Below are positions 1-8,740 of a stretch of 64,000 nucleotides of DNA, in pieces; position 1 is the stretch's first letter, and each line of letters begins with the position of its first letter. The stretch covers positions 63,330 to 127,329 of the forward strand of contig NZ_KB891831.1 in the NCBI RefSeq assembly GCF_000373565.1, read 5' to 3'. The position numbers were made by a program, and so were the translations under genes. This DNA comes from Streptomyces sp. HmicA12 (GTDB lineage: Bacteria; Actinomycetota; Actinomycetes; Streptomycetales; Streptomycetaceae). The notes beneath the pieces are model-generated. The model worked only from the letters and a program-made list of their open reading frames with translations. It was not told the origin of the DNA and ran no database searches.

Positions 1-13
1 ACAGCCGGGCCGT

Positions 14-1042
14 TCACGTCGAGGGCGGCAGCGGCGGGCGCGGTGGCCGTGCAGACGGCGCCGACGGGTGCCCGCCCGCCCCGGGCAGGTCGTCCCCCGC
101 GGTCAGGTGTTCCAGCACCTCCGCGAGTTCGTCGCAGGCCCGCTGTACCGAGCGGCGAGTGGCGCGCTGTTCCGTGACGAGGGAGGACAGCAGCAGGGCG
201 GTGAGCGCGGCGGCGCCGTTGAAGGCCTGCAGCTTGGCCATGATCTCGATGTCGGTCTGGTGGACGAACGCCCCGCTCGCCACGTTGGCCTCGAACGTGG
301 TCAGGACGGACGCGAACAGCGCGCACAGCATGCTGCCGGCCAGCTGGAAGCGGAGCGCGGCCCAGACCAGCAGGGGGAAGACGAGGAAGAGCAGGCTCAT
401 CGGGCTGAGCGCCGCCAGGGGGACGAGCACGGCGGCCGCGACGACCAGGCACACCGCCTCCTTCCACCGCCGGACCCGGAACCGTCCCATCGGCCGCAGG
501 AGCAGCAGGAGCAGCGGGGTGACGAGCAGGACGCCCATCGCGTCGCCCACCCACCACGCCAGCCACACGGCCCAGAAATCCCTCGTGGCCAGACCGCCGG
601 TCAGCACCTGGATGCCGACGCCCGCCGTCGCGCTGACGGCCATCGCGCAGAGTCCGCCGAGGAAGACCAGGGCCATGCCGTCCCGCAGGCGCGAGATGTC
701 CAGCCGGAACCCGACCCGGCGCAGCAACAGGACGGCACAGAGCGGGGCGGCGGTGTTCCCGGCGACGTTGACCAGGGTGATGGGCTGTGGCGTGGTGAGG
801 GAGGCGATGACGAGCAGGGACCCGAGGGCGATGCCGGGCCAGACCCGGACGCCGTAGACCAGCAGGGCGGCGACGGCGACGCCGGTGGGCGGCCAGACGG
901 GCGTCACCACGATGCCCTCGACGTCGAGCCTGCCCAGCAGGCCGAGCCGCCCGGACAGGTAGTACACCGCGGCAACGGCCAGGGTTGTGAGGGCTGCCTG
1001 TACGGGCCGCCCGAACTGTCGGCTGTCCACCACAACTGCCAT
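14..1042 (-). CDS. MASE1-domain integral membrane sensor protein lacking an output domain
   Basis: The 342-residue product is almost entirely hydrophobic, with about eight to ten membrane segments and the MASE1-like motif VWPPTGVAVAALLVYG near residue 50. MASE1 is a bacterial membrane sensory domain normally fused to kinase, GGDEF or phosphatase output domains. Here the chain ends soon after the last helix with a short basic, coiled-coil-like stretch and a Pro/Ala-rich tail, so no output domain is present. The ATG at 1042 (MAVVVDSRQ) is preferred over an upstream in-frame start at 1192, whose extra 50 residues are low-complexity Arg/Pro and overlap the neighbouring gene. The SpoIIE-type phosphatase gene ends 67 nt upstream on the same strand, so the two could form a split sensor-phosphatase pair (inference). 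Confidence 0.85.
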   Translation of the reverse strand: MAVVVDSRQFGRPVQAALTTLAVAAVYYLSGRLGLLGRLDVEGIVVTPVWPPTGVAVAALLVYGVRVWPGIALGSLLVIASLTTPQPITLVNVAGNTAAPLCAVLLLRRVGFRLDISRLRDGMALVFLGGLCAMAVSATAGVGIQVLTGGLATRDFWAVWLAWWVGDAMGVLLVTPLLLLLLRPMGRFRVRRWKEAVCLVVAAAVLVPLAALSPMSLLFLVFPLLVWAALRFQLAGSMLCALFASVLTTFEANVASGAFVHQTDIEIMAKLQAFNGAAALTALLLSSLVTEQRATRRSVQRACDELAEVLEHLTAGDDLPGAGGHPSAPSARPPRPPLPPST

Positions 1043-1109
1043 CAGACACCGGCCCGGCCGCGTCGGCCACCGGCACCGCGCGCGCTCGGGTGCCGGACGC
1101 CCAGAAATC

Positions 1110-1964
1110 TCAGGTGTCCCCGGTGCCCGTGGGCCGCCGCCAGCGTGTGCCGCCGTCGTGGCCGACCACGAGGACGGCCGCGTCGTCTTCATGCCCCACG
1201 GTGTCCGCCAGTTTCATGACGGCCTGGGCGAGGGCGTCGATGCTCATGCCGGCGACGACGGCGATCTCGGCGAGCCGGGTGACCTGCCGCAGGCCTTCGT
1301 CGAGGCTCAGCGACGGGCCCTCCACCACCCCGTCGGTCAGGAGCACGAAGACACCACCGACCGTGAGCCGGTGCCGCGCGACGGGGTACTCGGCGCCCTT
1401 GAGCACGCCGAGCGGCGGCCCGCCGTCCTCGGCGTCGACGCCGGACCGGCCGTCGGCGGTGGCCCAGATGTGCGGGATGTGCCCGGCCCGCGCGCACTCC
1501 AGGATCCCGGTGGCGGGGTCGAGGCTCATGAAGGTGCAGGTGGCGAAGAGGTCGGAGTCGAGGGAGATCAGCAGGTCGTTCGTGCGGCGGAGCAGCTCTC
1601 CGGGGTCGGCCGTGACGGAGGCGAGGGCCCGCAGCCCGACGCGGATCTGCCCCATGAAGGCGGCCGCCTTGATGTTGTGCCCCTGCACGTCGCCGATGGA
1701 CATGCCGAGCCGGCCGTCCGGGAGGACGAAGGCGTCGTACCAGTCTCCGCCGACGTTGAGCCCGTGCGTGGCCGGCGCGTACCCCACGGCTACCCGGATG
1801 CCCGGCGGATGCGGAAGGACGCCGGGCAGCATGCCTTGCTGCAGTTCCACAGCGAGTTCGACCCGGGAGCGCTGGGTCGCGGCCAGCTCGCGCGCCCGGG
1901 CCGTCATCGTCCCGAGTCTGTTGAGCAGTTCCTCGCCGTCGTCGACCGTCTCGCTGCGGAACAT
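1110..1964 (-). CDS. SpoIIE/RsbU-type PP2C serine phosphatase
   Basis: This 284-residue soluble protein has a short helical N-terminus (about residues 1-45) followed by a PP2C_SIG domain. The LQQGMLP entry motif, the metal-binding motifs GGDWYD and IGDVQGHN and the late LLTDGVVEG motif are all visible. The family dephosphorylates STAS anti-anti-sigma factors and so releases sigma factors in partner-switching pathways. The start at MFRSETVDDGEE is chosen because upstream in-frame sequence is Arg-rich and unlike coding sequence. It has no sensory domain of its own. The adjacent MASE1 membrane protein just downstream may supply the input, which is inference from order and spacing. Confidence 0.88.
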   Translation of the reverse strand: MFRSETVDDGEELLNRLGTMTARARELAATQRSRVELAVELQQGMLPGVLPHPPGIRVAVGYAPATHGLNVGGDWYDAFVLPDGRLGMSIGDVQGHNIKAAAFMGQIRVGLRALASVTADPGELLRRTNDLLISLDSDLFATCTFMSLDPATGILECARAGHIPHIWATADGRSGVDAEDGGPPLGVLKGAEYPVARHRLTVGGVFVLLTDGVVEGPSLSLDEGLRQVTRLAEIAVVAGMSIDALAQAVMKLADTVGHEDDAAVLVVGHDGGTRWRRPTGTGDT

Positions 1965-2129
1965 GGGGCGCTCCGGTTCCGCGAGAGCCTCTCGCGTCGC
2001 TGGGTGCCGCGCGCGGCGGCACGGTTCTGCTTCCACCCTGCCCGCAGACGGCGCGCGTCGCACCCGGGACCGCCGATCCCGCTCAGCGCGGTGCGGGGAG
2101 GCCCGAGGAGGGTCACCGCACCGCGTGGC

Positions 2130-2402
2130 TCACAGGTGGCGGGGCGACGTGTTGCGCAGCGCCGACTGCCGGGCCCAGACGGCGCAGGCGAGGAGCAGCA
2201 GTCCGGCGATGCTGTACGACGAGGCGCTCGTGGTGCCGGTCGCCCAGCCGATGCTCCAGACCACCGACCACAGGGCGAACACGATGCACAGGGCGGTCGA
2301 CGCCAGCGCCCGGACGCGCCCATGCGTCGCGAGCCGTTGGGGCGCGCCGCGGTCCGTCTCACCGAGCTCCGTGGCGGCTCCGCGCTCTTCACATGCGTTC
2401 AT
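2130..2402 (-). CDS. Small two-helix membrane protein of unknown function
   Basis: The 90-residue product has two hydrophobic segments, about residues 35-53 and 60-77, with a short polar loop between them and an acidic/basic N-terminus (MNACEERGAATELGE). I do not recognise a named family. It has typical codon bias and sits in a same-strand series between a larger membrane protein upstream (75 nt away) and the SpoIIE phosphatase downstream (165 nt). The ribosome-binding site is weak. Its role is unknown; membrane location is the only supported statement. Confidence 0.6.
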   Translation of the reverse strand: MNACEERGAATELGETDRGAPQRLATHGRVRALASTALCIVFALWSVVWSIGWATGTTSASSYSIAGLLLLACAVWARQSALRNTSPRHL

Positions 2403-2477
2403 GGCGACCCGACTGCCCCCAGAACGCGCGACGACACCTGCCTTTTCGCGCCCCGGGCGTCGGCGCGGATCGGAGCT

Positions 2478-3038
2478 CTAGTCGCGCCGGGCGAGAGGCC
2501 GGGCGGTGTCCGCGGTCGGGCCGTGCTCACCGGCGCCCCGCAACGCGGCGTCCATCGTGCGCAGCCGACGGTTCTGCAGGCTGCTGAAGTACGCCATCCA
2601 GGAGAGGAACACCACGGTCAGCACGGCGAGGCCGACGGTCTGGCGCGGGCCCGCGGTGAAGCCCGTGAGCACGGTGATCGTCACGAACATGACCGCCAGG
2701 AACACGAGCGCGGCCTTGCGGTGCCGCGTCCTGTGCAGGCGCTGGTCGACCAGTTTCCGCATCGCCTGCCGCTCGCCGGGATCGGCGGGGACGTCGCCGG
2801 TGCGCAGTCGCCGGTCCAGGGAGATCAGACCGTCCGTGCTGCCGGCGGCACGCCTCTCCTTGCGCCGTGCGACCACCGCGATGCCGACGGCTCCGATGGA
2901 CATGAACGCGGTGCGTATCAGGACGGCGCCGAACGAGCCCTGCGGGTAGAGCAGTTGGACCACTGCGGCGCCGGCGAGCACCGCCAGCACGAGCTGGGCC
3001 CACAGGTGCTTGGTGAGAAAGGCGTTGACACGTTGCAC
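2478..3038 (-). CDS. Membrane protein of unknown function with four predicted helices
   Basis: This 186-residue protein has two N-terminal hydrophobic segments (about residues 10-28 and 36-54), a charged central stretch with repeated Arg/Lys, then two more membrane helices (about 118-136 and 143-160) and a hydrophilic tail. The GTG at 3038 is selected because a good GGAGGGG ribosome-binding site lies just upstream. Translation from further upstream would add about 70 low-complexity residues. No family is recognised. It lies between a PLC-like membrane protein and the small membrane protein in the same transcriptional direction. Confidence 0.7.
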   Translation of the reverse strand: MQRVNAFLTKHLWAQLVLAVLAGAAVVQLLYPQGSFGAVLIRTAFMSIGAVGIAVVARRKERRAAGSTDGLISLDRRLRTGDVPADPGERQAMRKLVDQRLHRTRHRKAALVFLAVMFVTITVLTGFTAGPRQTVGLAVLTVVFLSWMAYFSSLQNRRLRTMDAALRGAGEHGPTADTARPLARRD

Positions 3039-3144
3039 GGACGGTCCCCTCCGCTCGACGGCCGGACCTTGCGAGTACCCCTGCCACCAGCGCACACGCG
3101 GCCACCGCGGCACGCGATGCGGAGGCCGATCGTCCGCGGGTGCC

Positions 3145-5325
3145 TCAGCCTGCCCGTTCCTCGTTGAGCTCGGCGACGGCGCCCGCTGCGTCACCGATGG
3201 TGGCGAAGTCCACGGCCACGAACGTGACGGGGTGGCCGCGCTCGTTCTCACAGCGGTGGACCCGGTCGAGGACGAACCGGCGGGCGTTGACCGTGCCCGC
3301 GTCCAGGCGGCTGCCGCCGTTGTCGGTGATGAAGTGGTTGAGCAGGAAGAGCCGCTTGCCGGTCCCGCCGCGGTGCGGGGAGCAGTTCATCCGGTCCGGG
3401 GCCCGGAAGGCGAACGGCGTCTCCATGCCGTAGCGGTAGAAGTTCCGGTACCAGGGCGCGGGGCCGTCCGCGTCCTCGGCGAACACCACCAGACGCCGGC
3501 CGCTGTCGACCATCTGCCCCAGGGTCGGCCAGGGCTCGGCCGGGTCGGGGTCCGGGGTGTACAGCAGGGACTCCAGGCCCGCCTCGCGGAAGGCCCGCTC
3601 GGTGTCGCTCGCGCTGATCTCGTCCTGCACGATGAGGGTGATCACCTCCGTGGGATGCTGCCGCATCCAGTCACCGATCTCCCGCAGCTCCGGGACGAGT
3701 TCGACGGCGCCCGCCCGGCACACGGCGTGACACAGCCACAGTCCGTCGCGAGGCGGATTGATCGTGTCGACGGCCCGCCGGACGAGCTCCTTCTGCTCGT
3801 CCGTGAAGTCGGCCCCGTCGAGACGCGCGGTGATCTCCTCGGGGCGTTCCCACCGGTAGGTGTCGAGTTGCAGGGCGCGTACGCCGTCGTTCAGTTGAGC
3901 GGTGATGGCCGGGTCCTGGAGCGGCCCGATGAACCGGTCGACCGTCGTCGACATCGCGTTGTGCGCCGTCAGCTGGGCGACCTCGTCGTACGGGCGCTCG
4001 CACAGCGCCGCGCTGCCCTGGCACCGGCGCGGGGCGGACCCGGCGCCGGCCGACGGGGTCACGACGATGCCCGCCACAGCGAGGGCGACGGCCGCGAGAC
4101 CGATCCCGGGGGCCCGCCATGAGGGGGCGGGGCGCGCGTCCCGCCTGTCGAGCAGGCGGCCCGCGACGAGGAGCACCGCGGCGGCGGCCACGGCGGTCAG
4201 AGCTGTGAGCAGCGTGGTGCGGATCAGCATGGCGTGGGCGCGTGCCTGCACGTCGTCCACCAGCCGGTTCAGGGACGGCGGCCACGACGCGGACGGGGTG
4301 ACGACCTGTCCGTCGCCGAGCAGTTCCACGACGCCGACGGCCGCGGCGACCAGGGCGGCGCCCCCGAGCAGCGGCAGCGCCAGGAGCATGAGTCGGCGGC
4401 CCGGCCGCGGTGGACCGGTGACCCACAGGGCGAGCAGACACAGCAGGAGCACGACCGCCGCCAGCACCTCCACCAGGCCGAGGCCCGTGGCGGTGTAGGG
4501 GCGGATGTCGTGCACGGCCCGCAGGTCGTTGCCGGACGCGGCGAGTGCCGGTGCGGGGTCCCAGGTGCCGCCGTCCAGGAGCTGCCGCAGCTGCCGTACG
4601 GCCGCACCGGAGCGGTCGACGGAGGCTGCCGCGGCGACGGCGGCGAGCGCGGTCCCCACGTCGCCGTCGGCCAGCGCGGTCTCGACCTCGGGCCGCAGCG
4701 CCGCCCGCCGGTCCGCCGACACCGCGCCGAGGAGAGCTGAGGTGGCCGCCTCCGTCTGGCTCTCGGTCAGCGACAGTGCGGGCATGCCCTGGGGCGCACG
4801 CCCGGCCGTCAGTTCGCGCAGGGCGTCCGACAGGTCGGTGGCGAACCGCTCGAAGTCCGGCTCGGGCCGGTTCTGCACGCCCGCCACCAGGTCGCCGAGG
4901 TAGACCTGGGCGAGGTCGTCGAGGTTGGCGAGGACCGGCCGCAGGTCGACCGTGAGGTCCAGGGTGGAGCGGCTGCCGTTGAGATAGCCGACCATCGCGT
5001 CGATCTGCTGCCGTGTCAGTGTGCGGACGGTGTCGGGCGGCAGGACGAGTTTGATGTTGGAGGTCACCTGTGCCTCGGGGACCGGCAGCTGTGCGAGGAG
5101 TTGCCGGGTCACGGGAGCGGTCCGGGGATCGACGAGGACCTCGTCGTAGAGCCGCTCGTAGGCGTGCTCCCGGTCGAGGGCCGAGGCGTGGAAGTCGGGC
5201 GCGAGCACGGTGCCGCGCAGGCATGCCGCCGCGACGACACAGGCGGTGGCGAGCACGGCTCCCACGAAGGCGGCCACGCGCAGCAGTCGGCGCCGCGTCG
5301 TCTCCCGGGTCCCGGACCTCTCCAT
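3145..5325 (-). CDS. Large membrane protein with C-terminal PI-PLC-like phosphodiesterase domain
   Basis: The 726-residue protein begins with one membrane anchor (about residues 18-38) and a roughly 280-residue extracytoplasmic region. A cluster of about four membrane helices follows (about 300-460), and then a C-terminal domain of about 260 residues. That domain carries LTAHNAMS, resembling the first catalytic His motif of PI-PLC X domains, plus VRALQLDTYRW and a LCHAVC motif where a second active-site His would fall. PI-PLC-like enzymes cleave phosphodiesters of inositol lipids or related headgroups; the substrate here is unknown. The last helix places the domain outside the membrane. The ATG at 5325 (MERSGTRETTRRR) follows a GGAGAGGG ribosome-binding site. 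The combination with a polytopic membrane region is not one I know as a characterised protein. Confidence 0.78.
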   Translation of the reverse strand: MERSGTRETTRRRLLRVAAFVGAVLATACVVAAACLRGTVLAPDFHASALDREHAYERLYDEVLVDPRTAPVTRQLLAQLPVPEAQVTSNIKLVLPPDTVRTLTRQQIDAMVGYLNGSRSTLDLTVDLRPVLANLDDLAQVYLGDLVAGVQNRPEPDFERFATDLSDALRELTAGRAPQGMPALSLTESQTEAATSALLGAVSADRRAALRPEVETALADGDVGTALAAVAAAASVDRSGAAVRQLRQLLDGGTWDPAPALAASGNDLRAVHDIRPYTATGLGLVEVLAAVVLLLCLLALWVTGPPRPGRRLMLLALPLLGGAALVAAAVGVVELLGDGQVVTPSASWPPSLNRLVDDVQARAHAMLIRTTLLTALTAVAAAAVLLVAGRLLDRRDARPAPSWRAPGIGLAAVALAVAGIVVTPSAGAGSAPRRCQGSAALCERPYDEVAQLTAHNAMSTTVDRFIGPLQDPAITAQLNDGVRALQLDTYRWERPEEITARLDGADFTDEQKELVRRAVDTINPPRDGLWLCHAVCRAGAVELVPELREIGDWMRQHPTEVITLIVQDEISASDTERAFREAGLESLLYTPDPDPAEPWPTLGQMVDSGRRLVVFAEDADGPAPWYRNFYRYGMETPFAFRAPDRMNCSPHRGGTGKRLFLLNHFITDNGGSRLDAGTVNARRFVLDRVHRCENERGHPVTFVAVDFATIGDAAGAVAELNEERAG

Positions 5326-5465
5326 GCGGCCCTCTCCTTCCGGCCGGGTGCGGGCGGCGGCCCGGCCCGCACCGCTCCCCGATTCTCCCGCCTGCGGCCA
5401 CCACCCGCGCCCGGAAGGAGACGGGCGGACGGACCCGATGGAGAGACAGGTGCGCGGTGGAGAGG

Positions 5466-6677
5466 TCAGCGCACGCCGGCCCGCGCACGCTGGGGCGGCA
5501 CCGTCGGCAGGCCGGCCCAGTCGAGTCGCAGGACCGCGAGGTCGTCCGTGTGCCGGCCGGCGTTGCGGATCCGGACCTCGTCGAGGATGCGGTCCAGGTG
5601 CGCGCCCGCGTCGGAGTCCGCGCAGGCGTCCATGATGCCGAGCAGCCCGTCGACGCCGAGCCGCTCGGAGCTCTCGTCGACATGCCCCTCGACCAGGCCG
5701 TCCGTGTACAGCAGGAGCGAGCCCGTGGGCGGCAGTTCGAGCCGGGTGACCGGCCATTTGTGCAGGCCGGGCGCTATTCCCAGGGCCACTCCGTGCTCGA
5801 TGCCGAGCTCACGGGTGCGCCCGTGGGACGTCAGCAGCGGCGCGTGGTGACCGGCCAGGTGCAGGATCGCGCTTCCCGCGCTGCGGTCCACGGTGATCAG
5901 GGTGCAGGTCGTGAACAGGTCACCGCTGCTGCGCTCGGCGATGTGCATCTGCTCCAGGAGGTCGAGGAGCGCGGCGCCGCGGTGGCCTCCCAGGGTCAGG
6001 GAACGCCAGGCGATCCGCAGGCACACGCCGAGGGCGGCCGCGTCCGGGCCGTGCCCGCTGACGTCGCCGATGACGGCGTGCACCTGCCCGTCGGCGGTCT
6101 CCACCACGTCGAGGAAGTCACCGCCGAGCAGCGCCTGCTGGCGGCCGGGGAAGTAGCGGCTGGTGGCGACGACGTCGCCGGAGTGCAGCATGGGGGCCGG
6201 CAGCAGCCCGCGCTCCAGACGGGCGTTCTCCTCGGCGCGCAGTTTGCCCGCCTGAAGGTTGGCGTTGGCCCGCTCGGCCTGCTTGCGGTGCAGGGCGTAG
6301 CGCACGGCCCGCTGCAGCAGGTCCGGCTCCACCTTGCCCTTGACCAGGTAGTCCTGGGCGCCGGCGGCGAGCGCCTCGATACCGGCTTGGGACTCCGCGA
6401 GGCCGGTCAGCACGATGACGGCCGCGTCCCCGGCCGCCTCGAGCAGCTCGGCGACGGCGCCGACCCCGGAGGCGTCGGGCAGATGCAGGTCGAGCAGGAC
6501 GCAGTCGCTGCGCTGTCCGGCCAGCGTCTCGCGGGCCTCCCGCAGGGTGCGGCAGTGCACGAGCACATGGTCGAGGTCCGTGTCGAGCAGCAGTTCCTCG
6601 ACGAGGAGGGCGTCGCCCGCGTCGTCCTCCACCAGCAGGATCCGGCAGGGTGCTGAGGTGCCGTCGAGCAGTGTCAT
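5466..6677 (-). CDS. Response regulator fused to SpoIIE-type PP2C phosphatase
   Basis: The 403-residue protein has an N-terminal receiver domain (about residues 10-125) with the acidic pocket E17-D18-D19, phosphoacceptor D63 in LLDLHLPD and the conserved Lys in YLVKGK. A short helical linker and a PP2C_SIG phosphatase domain follow (about 165-390), with LGGDFLDVV, IGDVSGHGPD, LLYTDGLVEG and TDDLAVLRL metal motifs. The family turns a two-component signal into dephosphorylation of anti-anti-sigma factors. Its start overlaps the stop of the upstream histidine kinase by 4 nt (ATGA), so the two are translationally coupled. That makes the kinase its likely phosphodonor. This is the same architecture as RssB-like and RsbU-like partner-switch inputs. 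Confidence 0.92.
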   Translation of the reverse strand: MTLLDGTSAPCRILLVEDDAGDALLVEELLLDTDLDHVLVHCRTLREARETLAGQRSDCVLLDLHLPDASGVGAVAELLEAAGDAAVIVLTGLAESQAGIEALAAGAQDYLVKGKVEPDLLQRAVRYALHRKQAERANANLQAGKLRAEENARLERGLLPAPMLHSGDVVATSRYFPGRQQALLGGDFLDVVETADGQVHAVIGDVSGHGPDAAALGVCLRIAWRSLTLGGHRGAALLDLLEQMHIAERSSGDLFTTCTLITVDRSAGSAILHLAGHHAPLLTSHGRTRELGIEHGVALGIAPGLHKWPVTRLELPPTGSLLLYTDGLVEGHVDESSERLGVDGLLGIMDACADSDAGAHLDRILDEVRIRNAGRHTDDLAVLRLDWAGLPTVPPQRARAGVR

Positions 6678-8254
6678 CGCAGCAGCGATCCTTCACTGTC
6701 GGCCGCCTGTGCGGACGGTTGGAGGGGGAGCGTGAAGCTGATCGAGGTGCCTTCGCCGTCGACCGGGTCGACGGCGATGGTGCCGCCGTGGAACTCGACG
6801 GTCTTCTTGCACATCGCGAGGCCGATGCCGGTTCCCGGGTAGGCCTCGCGGGTGTGCAGTCGCTGGAAGATCACGAAGACCTTCTCGCGGAACTCGGGGG
6901 CGATGCCGATGCCGTTGTCCCGCACGGTGAAGCGCCACATGTCCTGTTCCTGGCGCACCGTGACCCTGATGTGCGGGGCGCGGTCCGGGGCGCGGAACTT
7001 GATGGCGTTGGACAGCAGGTTCTGCCAGAGCAGGCTCAGTTGGCCCGCGTCGCCGTGCACGGCCGGCAGCTCGTCGTGATCGATGCGCGCGCCGGACTCC
7101 TCGATGGCCACGCTCAGCGAGTCCATCGCGTTGCTCAGGCAGTCCCCCACCTCGACGGTCTGCTCGTCGTGGACCCGTCCCACCCGGGAGAACATCAGCA
7201 GGTCGTTGATGAGGACCTGCATGCGGTTGGCGCCGTCCACGGCGAAGCCGATGTACTGGTCCGCCCGCTCGTCCAGTTTGTCTCCGTAGCGCCGCTGCAG
7301 CAGCTGCGTGAAGCTGGAGATCTTCCGCAGAGGCTCCTGCAGGTCGTGCGAGGCCACGTACGCGAACTGCTCCAGCTCCGCGTTCGAGCGCTTCAGGTCC
7401 TCGGCCTGCTGGTCGAGGAGCGTGCGGGCCTCCTCGCTGCGCGCCAGCTCCCGCACCAGGCGCTCGCGCATCGACTCGACGTCACGGGCCAGCTGCTGCA
7501 GGTCGGCCGGGCCGGTCGCGGGGACCTGCCGGTCGAACTGGCCCCGGCCCACTTCCCGCGCCGCGGCGCTGAGGCGGGTCAGGGGGACGGTCACCCCGCG
7601 CCGCAGCGCGTACGTGATGCCGCACATCAGCACCGCGATCACCAGGGCGATAGCTGTGAACATCCAGTTCCGCAGCCGCTGCGCCGTGTCCAGCTCGGCG
7701 CCCGCCCGCACGCGCGCGGCCCTGAGGTGTTCCTGTTGTCCGGCCAGGGAAGCCCGGACGGTGTCGAACAGCTGCTTGCCGTCCGTGGCCCGGTCGGCGG
7801 AGATCCGCACCGCGTCCCGGGCCGACGCGGCGGCGATCGGCTGTGCCACCTTCCGCTGCCAGGCCCGTACGTCGGTCCGGACGGCCCGCAGGTCGTCCTC
7901 GGCCTCCGTCGACGTGCCGACAAGGCCGTCCAGCGCCCGCAGCGCGGTCTTCTCGTCGGCCCGGCCCTCCGTGTACGGCTTGAGGAAGTCGCGGCGCCCG
8001 GTGAGCCCGTACCCGCGGATGCCGGTCTCCTGGTTCACCAATGCCGCTTCCAGGCGCACCGAGTTGATCAGCGCCGGGGAGCGGTACCGGACGACCTCGT
8101 CGGTCAGCTGCGAGGTCCTGCCCAGCGCCCATGCGCCCAGCGACCCGAGGACCAGCAGCAGGACGCCGCTCACGGCGATCCCCAGGGTCAGCCAGCGTCG
8201 CGTCGTCCAGCGGGCTATGCCCACCGGCCCGCGCCGACCTGCGCCAACGTCCAT
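6674..8254 (-). CDS. CHASE3-HAMP sensor histidine kinase
   Basis: The 526-residue kinase has a first membrane helix at about residues 24-45, an extracytoplasmic CHASE3-like four-helix domain (about 50-195, with TGIRGYGLTG), a second helix (about 197-216) and HAMP (about 218-270). A coiled coil leads to the phosphoacceptor motif ASHDLQEPLRK with H303. The ATPase domain shows the N box LLSNAIKF, G1 DNGIGI and G2 GTGIGLA. The SHDLQEPL type of kinase is typically paired with Rcp-like receivers. The ATG at 8254 excludes an N-terminal extension of low complexity. It precedes the receiver-phosphatase with a 4-nt overlap, and a separate lone receiver lies on the opposite strand 480 nt away, a plausible second partner. 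Confidence 0.93.
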   Translation of the reverse strand: MDVGAGRRGPVGIARWTTRRWLTLGIAVSGVLLLVLGSLGAWALGRTSQLTDEVVRYRSPALINSVRLEAALVNQETGIRGYGLTGRRDFLKPYTEGRADEKTALRALDGLVGTSTEAEDDLRAVRTDVRAWQRKVAQPIAAASARDAVRISADRATDGKQLFDTVRASLAGQQEHLRAARVRAGAELDTAQRLRNWMFTAIALVIAVLMCGITYALRRGVTVPLTRLSAAAREVGRGQFDRQVPATGPADLQQLARDVESMRERLVRELARSEEARTLLDQQAEDLKRSNAELEQFAYVASHDLQEPLRKISSFTQLLQRRYGDKLDERADQYIGFAVDGANRMQVLINDLLMFSRVGRVHDEQTVEVGDCLSNAMDSLSVAIEESGARIDHDELPAVHGDAGQLSLLWQNLLSNAIKFRAPDRAPHIRVTVRQEQDMWRFTVRDNGIGIAPEFREKVFVIFQRLHTREAYPGTGIGLAMCKKTVEFHGGTIAVDPVDGEGTSISFTLPLQPSAQAADSEGSLLR

Positions 8255-8333
8255 GTTCCGTGCGCTCCTTCGACCGTCACTACCCGCGCCGCGGACACCA
8301 GCGGCGTCGATACGATACGGCACCCGACAACAC

Positions 8334-8363
8334 TTGTTGTCGCCCGCGTCCCCTGGCTATACG
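8334..8363 (+). promoter_or_regulatory. Probable promoter for a leaderless transcript
   Basis: TTGTTG (8334-8339) and TATACG (8358-8363) are separated by 18 nt. The ATG of the following gene is at 8372, about where transcription from this -10 would start, and no Shine-Dalgarno sequence precedes it. This suggests a leaderless mRNA. Confidence 0.45.
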
Positions 8364-8371
8364 GTGCGGTC

Positions 8372-8740
8372 ATGCCAGGCAATGATCCGTCACCACTCCC
8401 TGGAAACCACGCCTTCGAAAAACTGGCCGCCCAGGGCGTCGAGGCCCTCGTCGCCGACCTCGTGGCACAGGTCGGATACACCCCCGATCACGATCACCGC
8501 GGCGACGCGCGCCACAACGCGCTGCGCCGCCTTCGCGTCCTGACCCAGCTCCAGCACGCCGTGAGCGCGCTGGAGGGCGAGGCGGCCCGCGACGCCGCCG
8601 CCGCGGGCGCCGGATACCCTCAGATCGGCGAAGCGACACACCTCAGCCGTCAGGGGGCGCGCCGCCGCTGGCCCGGGCTCGTCACCACGCACGATGCCCG
8701 TCCATGCCCCCCACTCGTCCCCCGGAGCACACCATCATGA
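8372..8740 (+). CDS. Small HTH-like protein, translationally coupled to a response regulator
   Basis: The 122-residue acidic protein is largely helical. Its C-terminal third contains YPQIGEATHLSRQGARRRW, which reads like a helix-turn-helix recognition unit of the kind found in small Streptomyces DNA-binding proteins. I do not recognise a named family. The gene starts at an ATG with no ribosome-binding site and a -10 hexamer about 9 nt upstream, and ends in an ATGA overlap with the receiver gene that follows. It is divergent from the histidine kinase across a 117-nt gap. A role as DNA-binding partner of the receiver is inference from the coupling. Confidence 0.75.
   Translation: MPGNDPSPLPGNHAFEKLAAQGVEALVADLVAQVGYTPDHDHRGDARHNALRRLRVLTQLQHAVSALEGEAARDAAAAGAGYPQIGEATHLSRQGARRRWPGLVTTHDARPCPPLVPRSTPS

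Noticed and set aside
68..1219. Long open frame on the plus strand opposite the MASE1 gene
   Set aside because: Composition is Gln/Gly/Arg/Glu-rich low complexity, typical of the antisense of a high-GC gene; the opposite strand gives a clear membrane protein.
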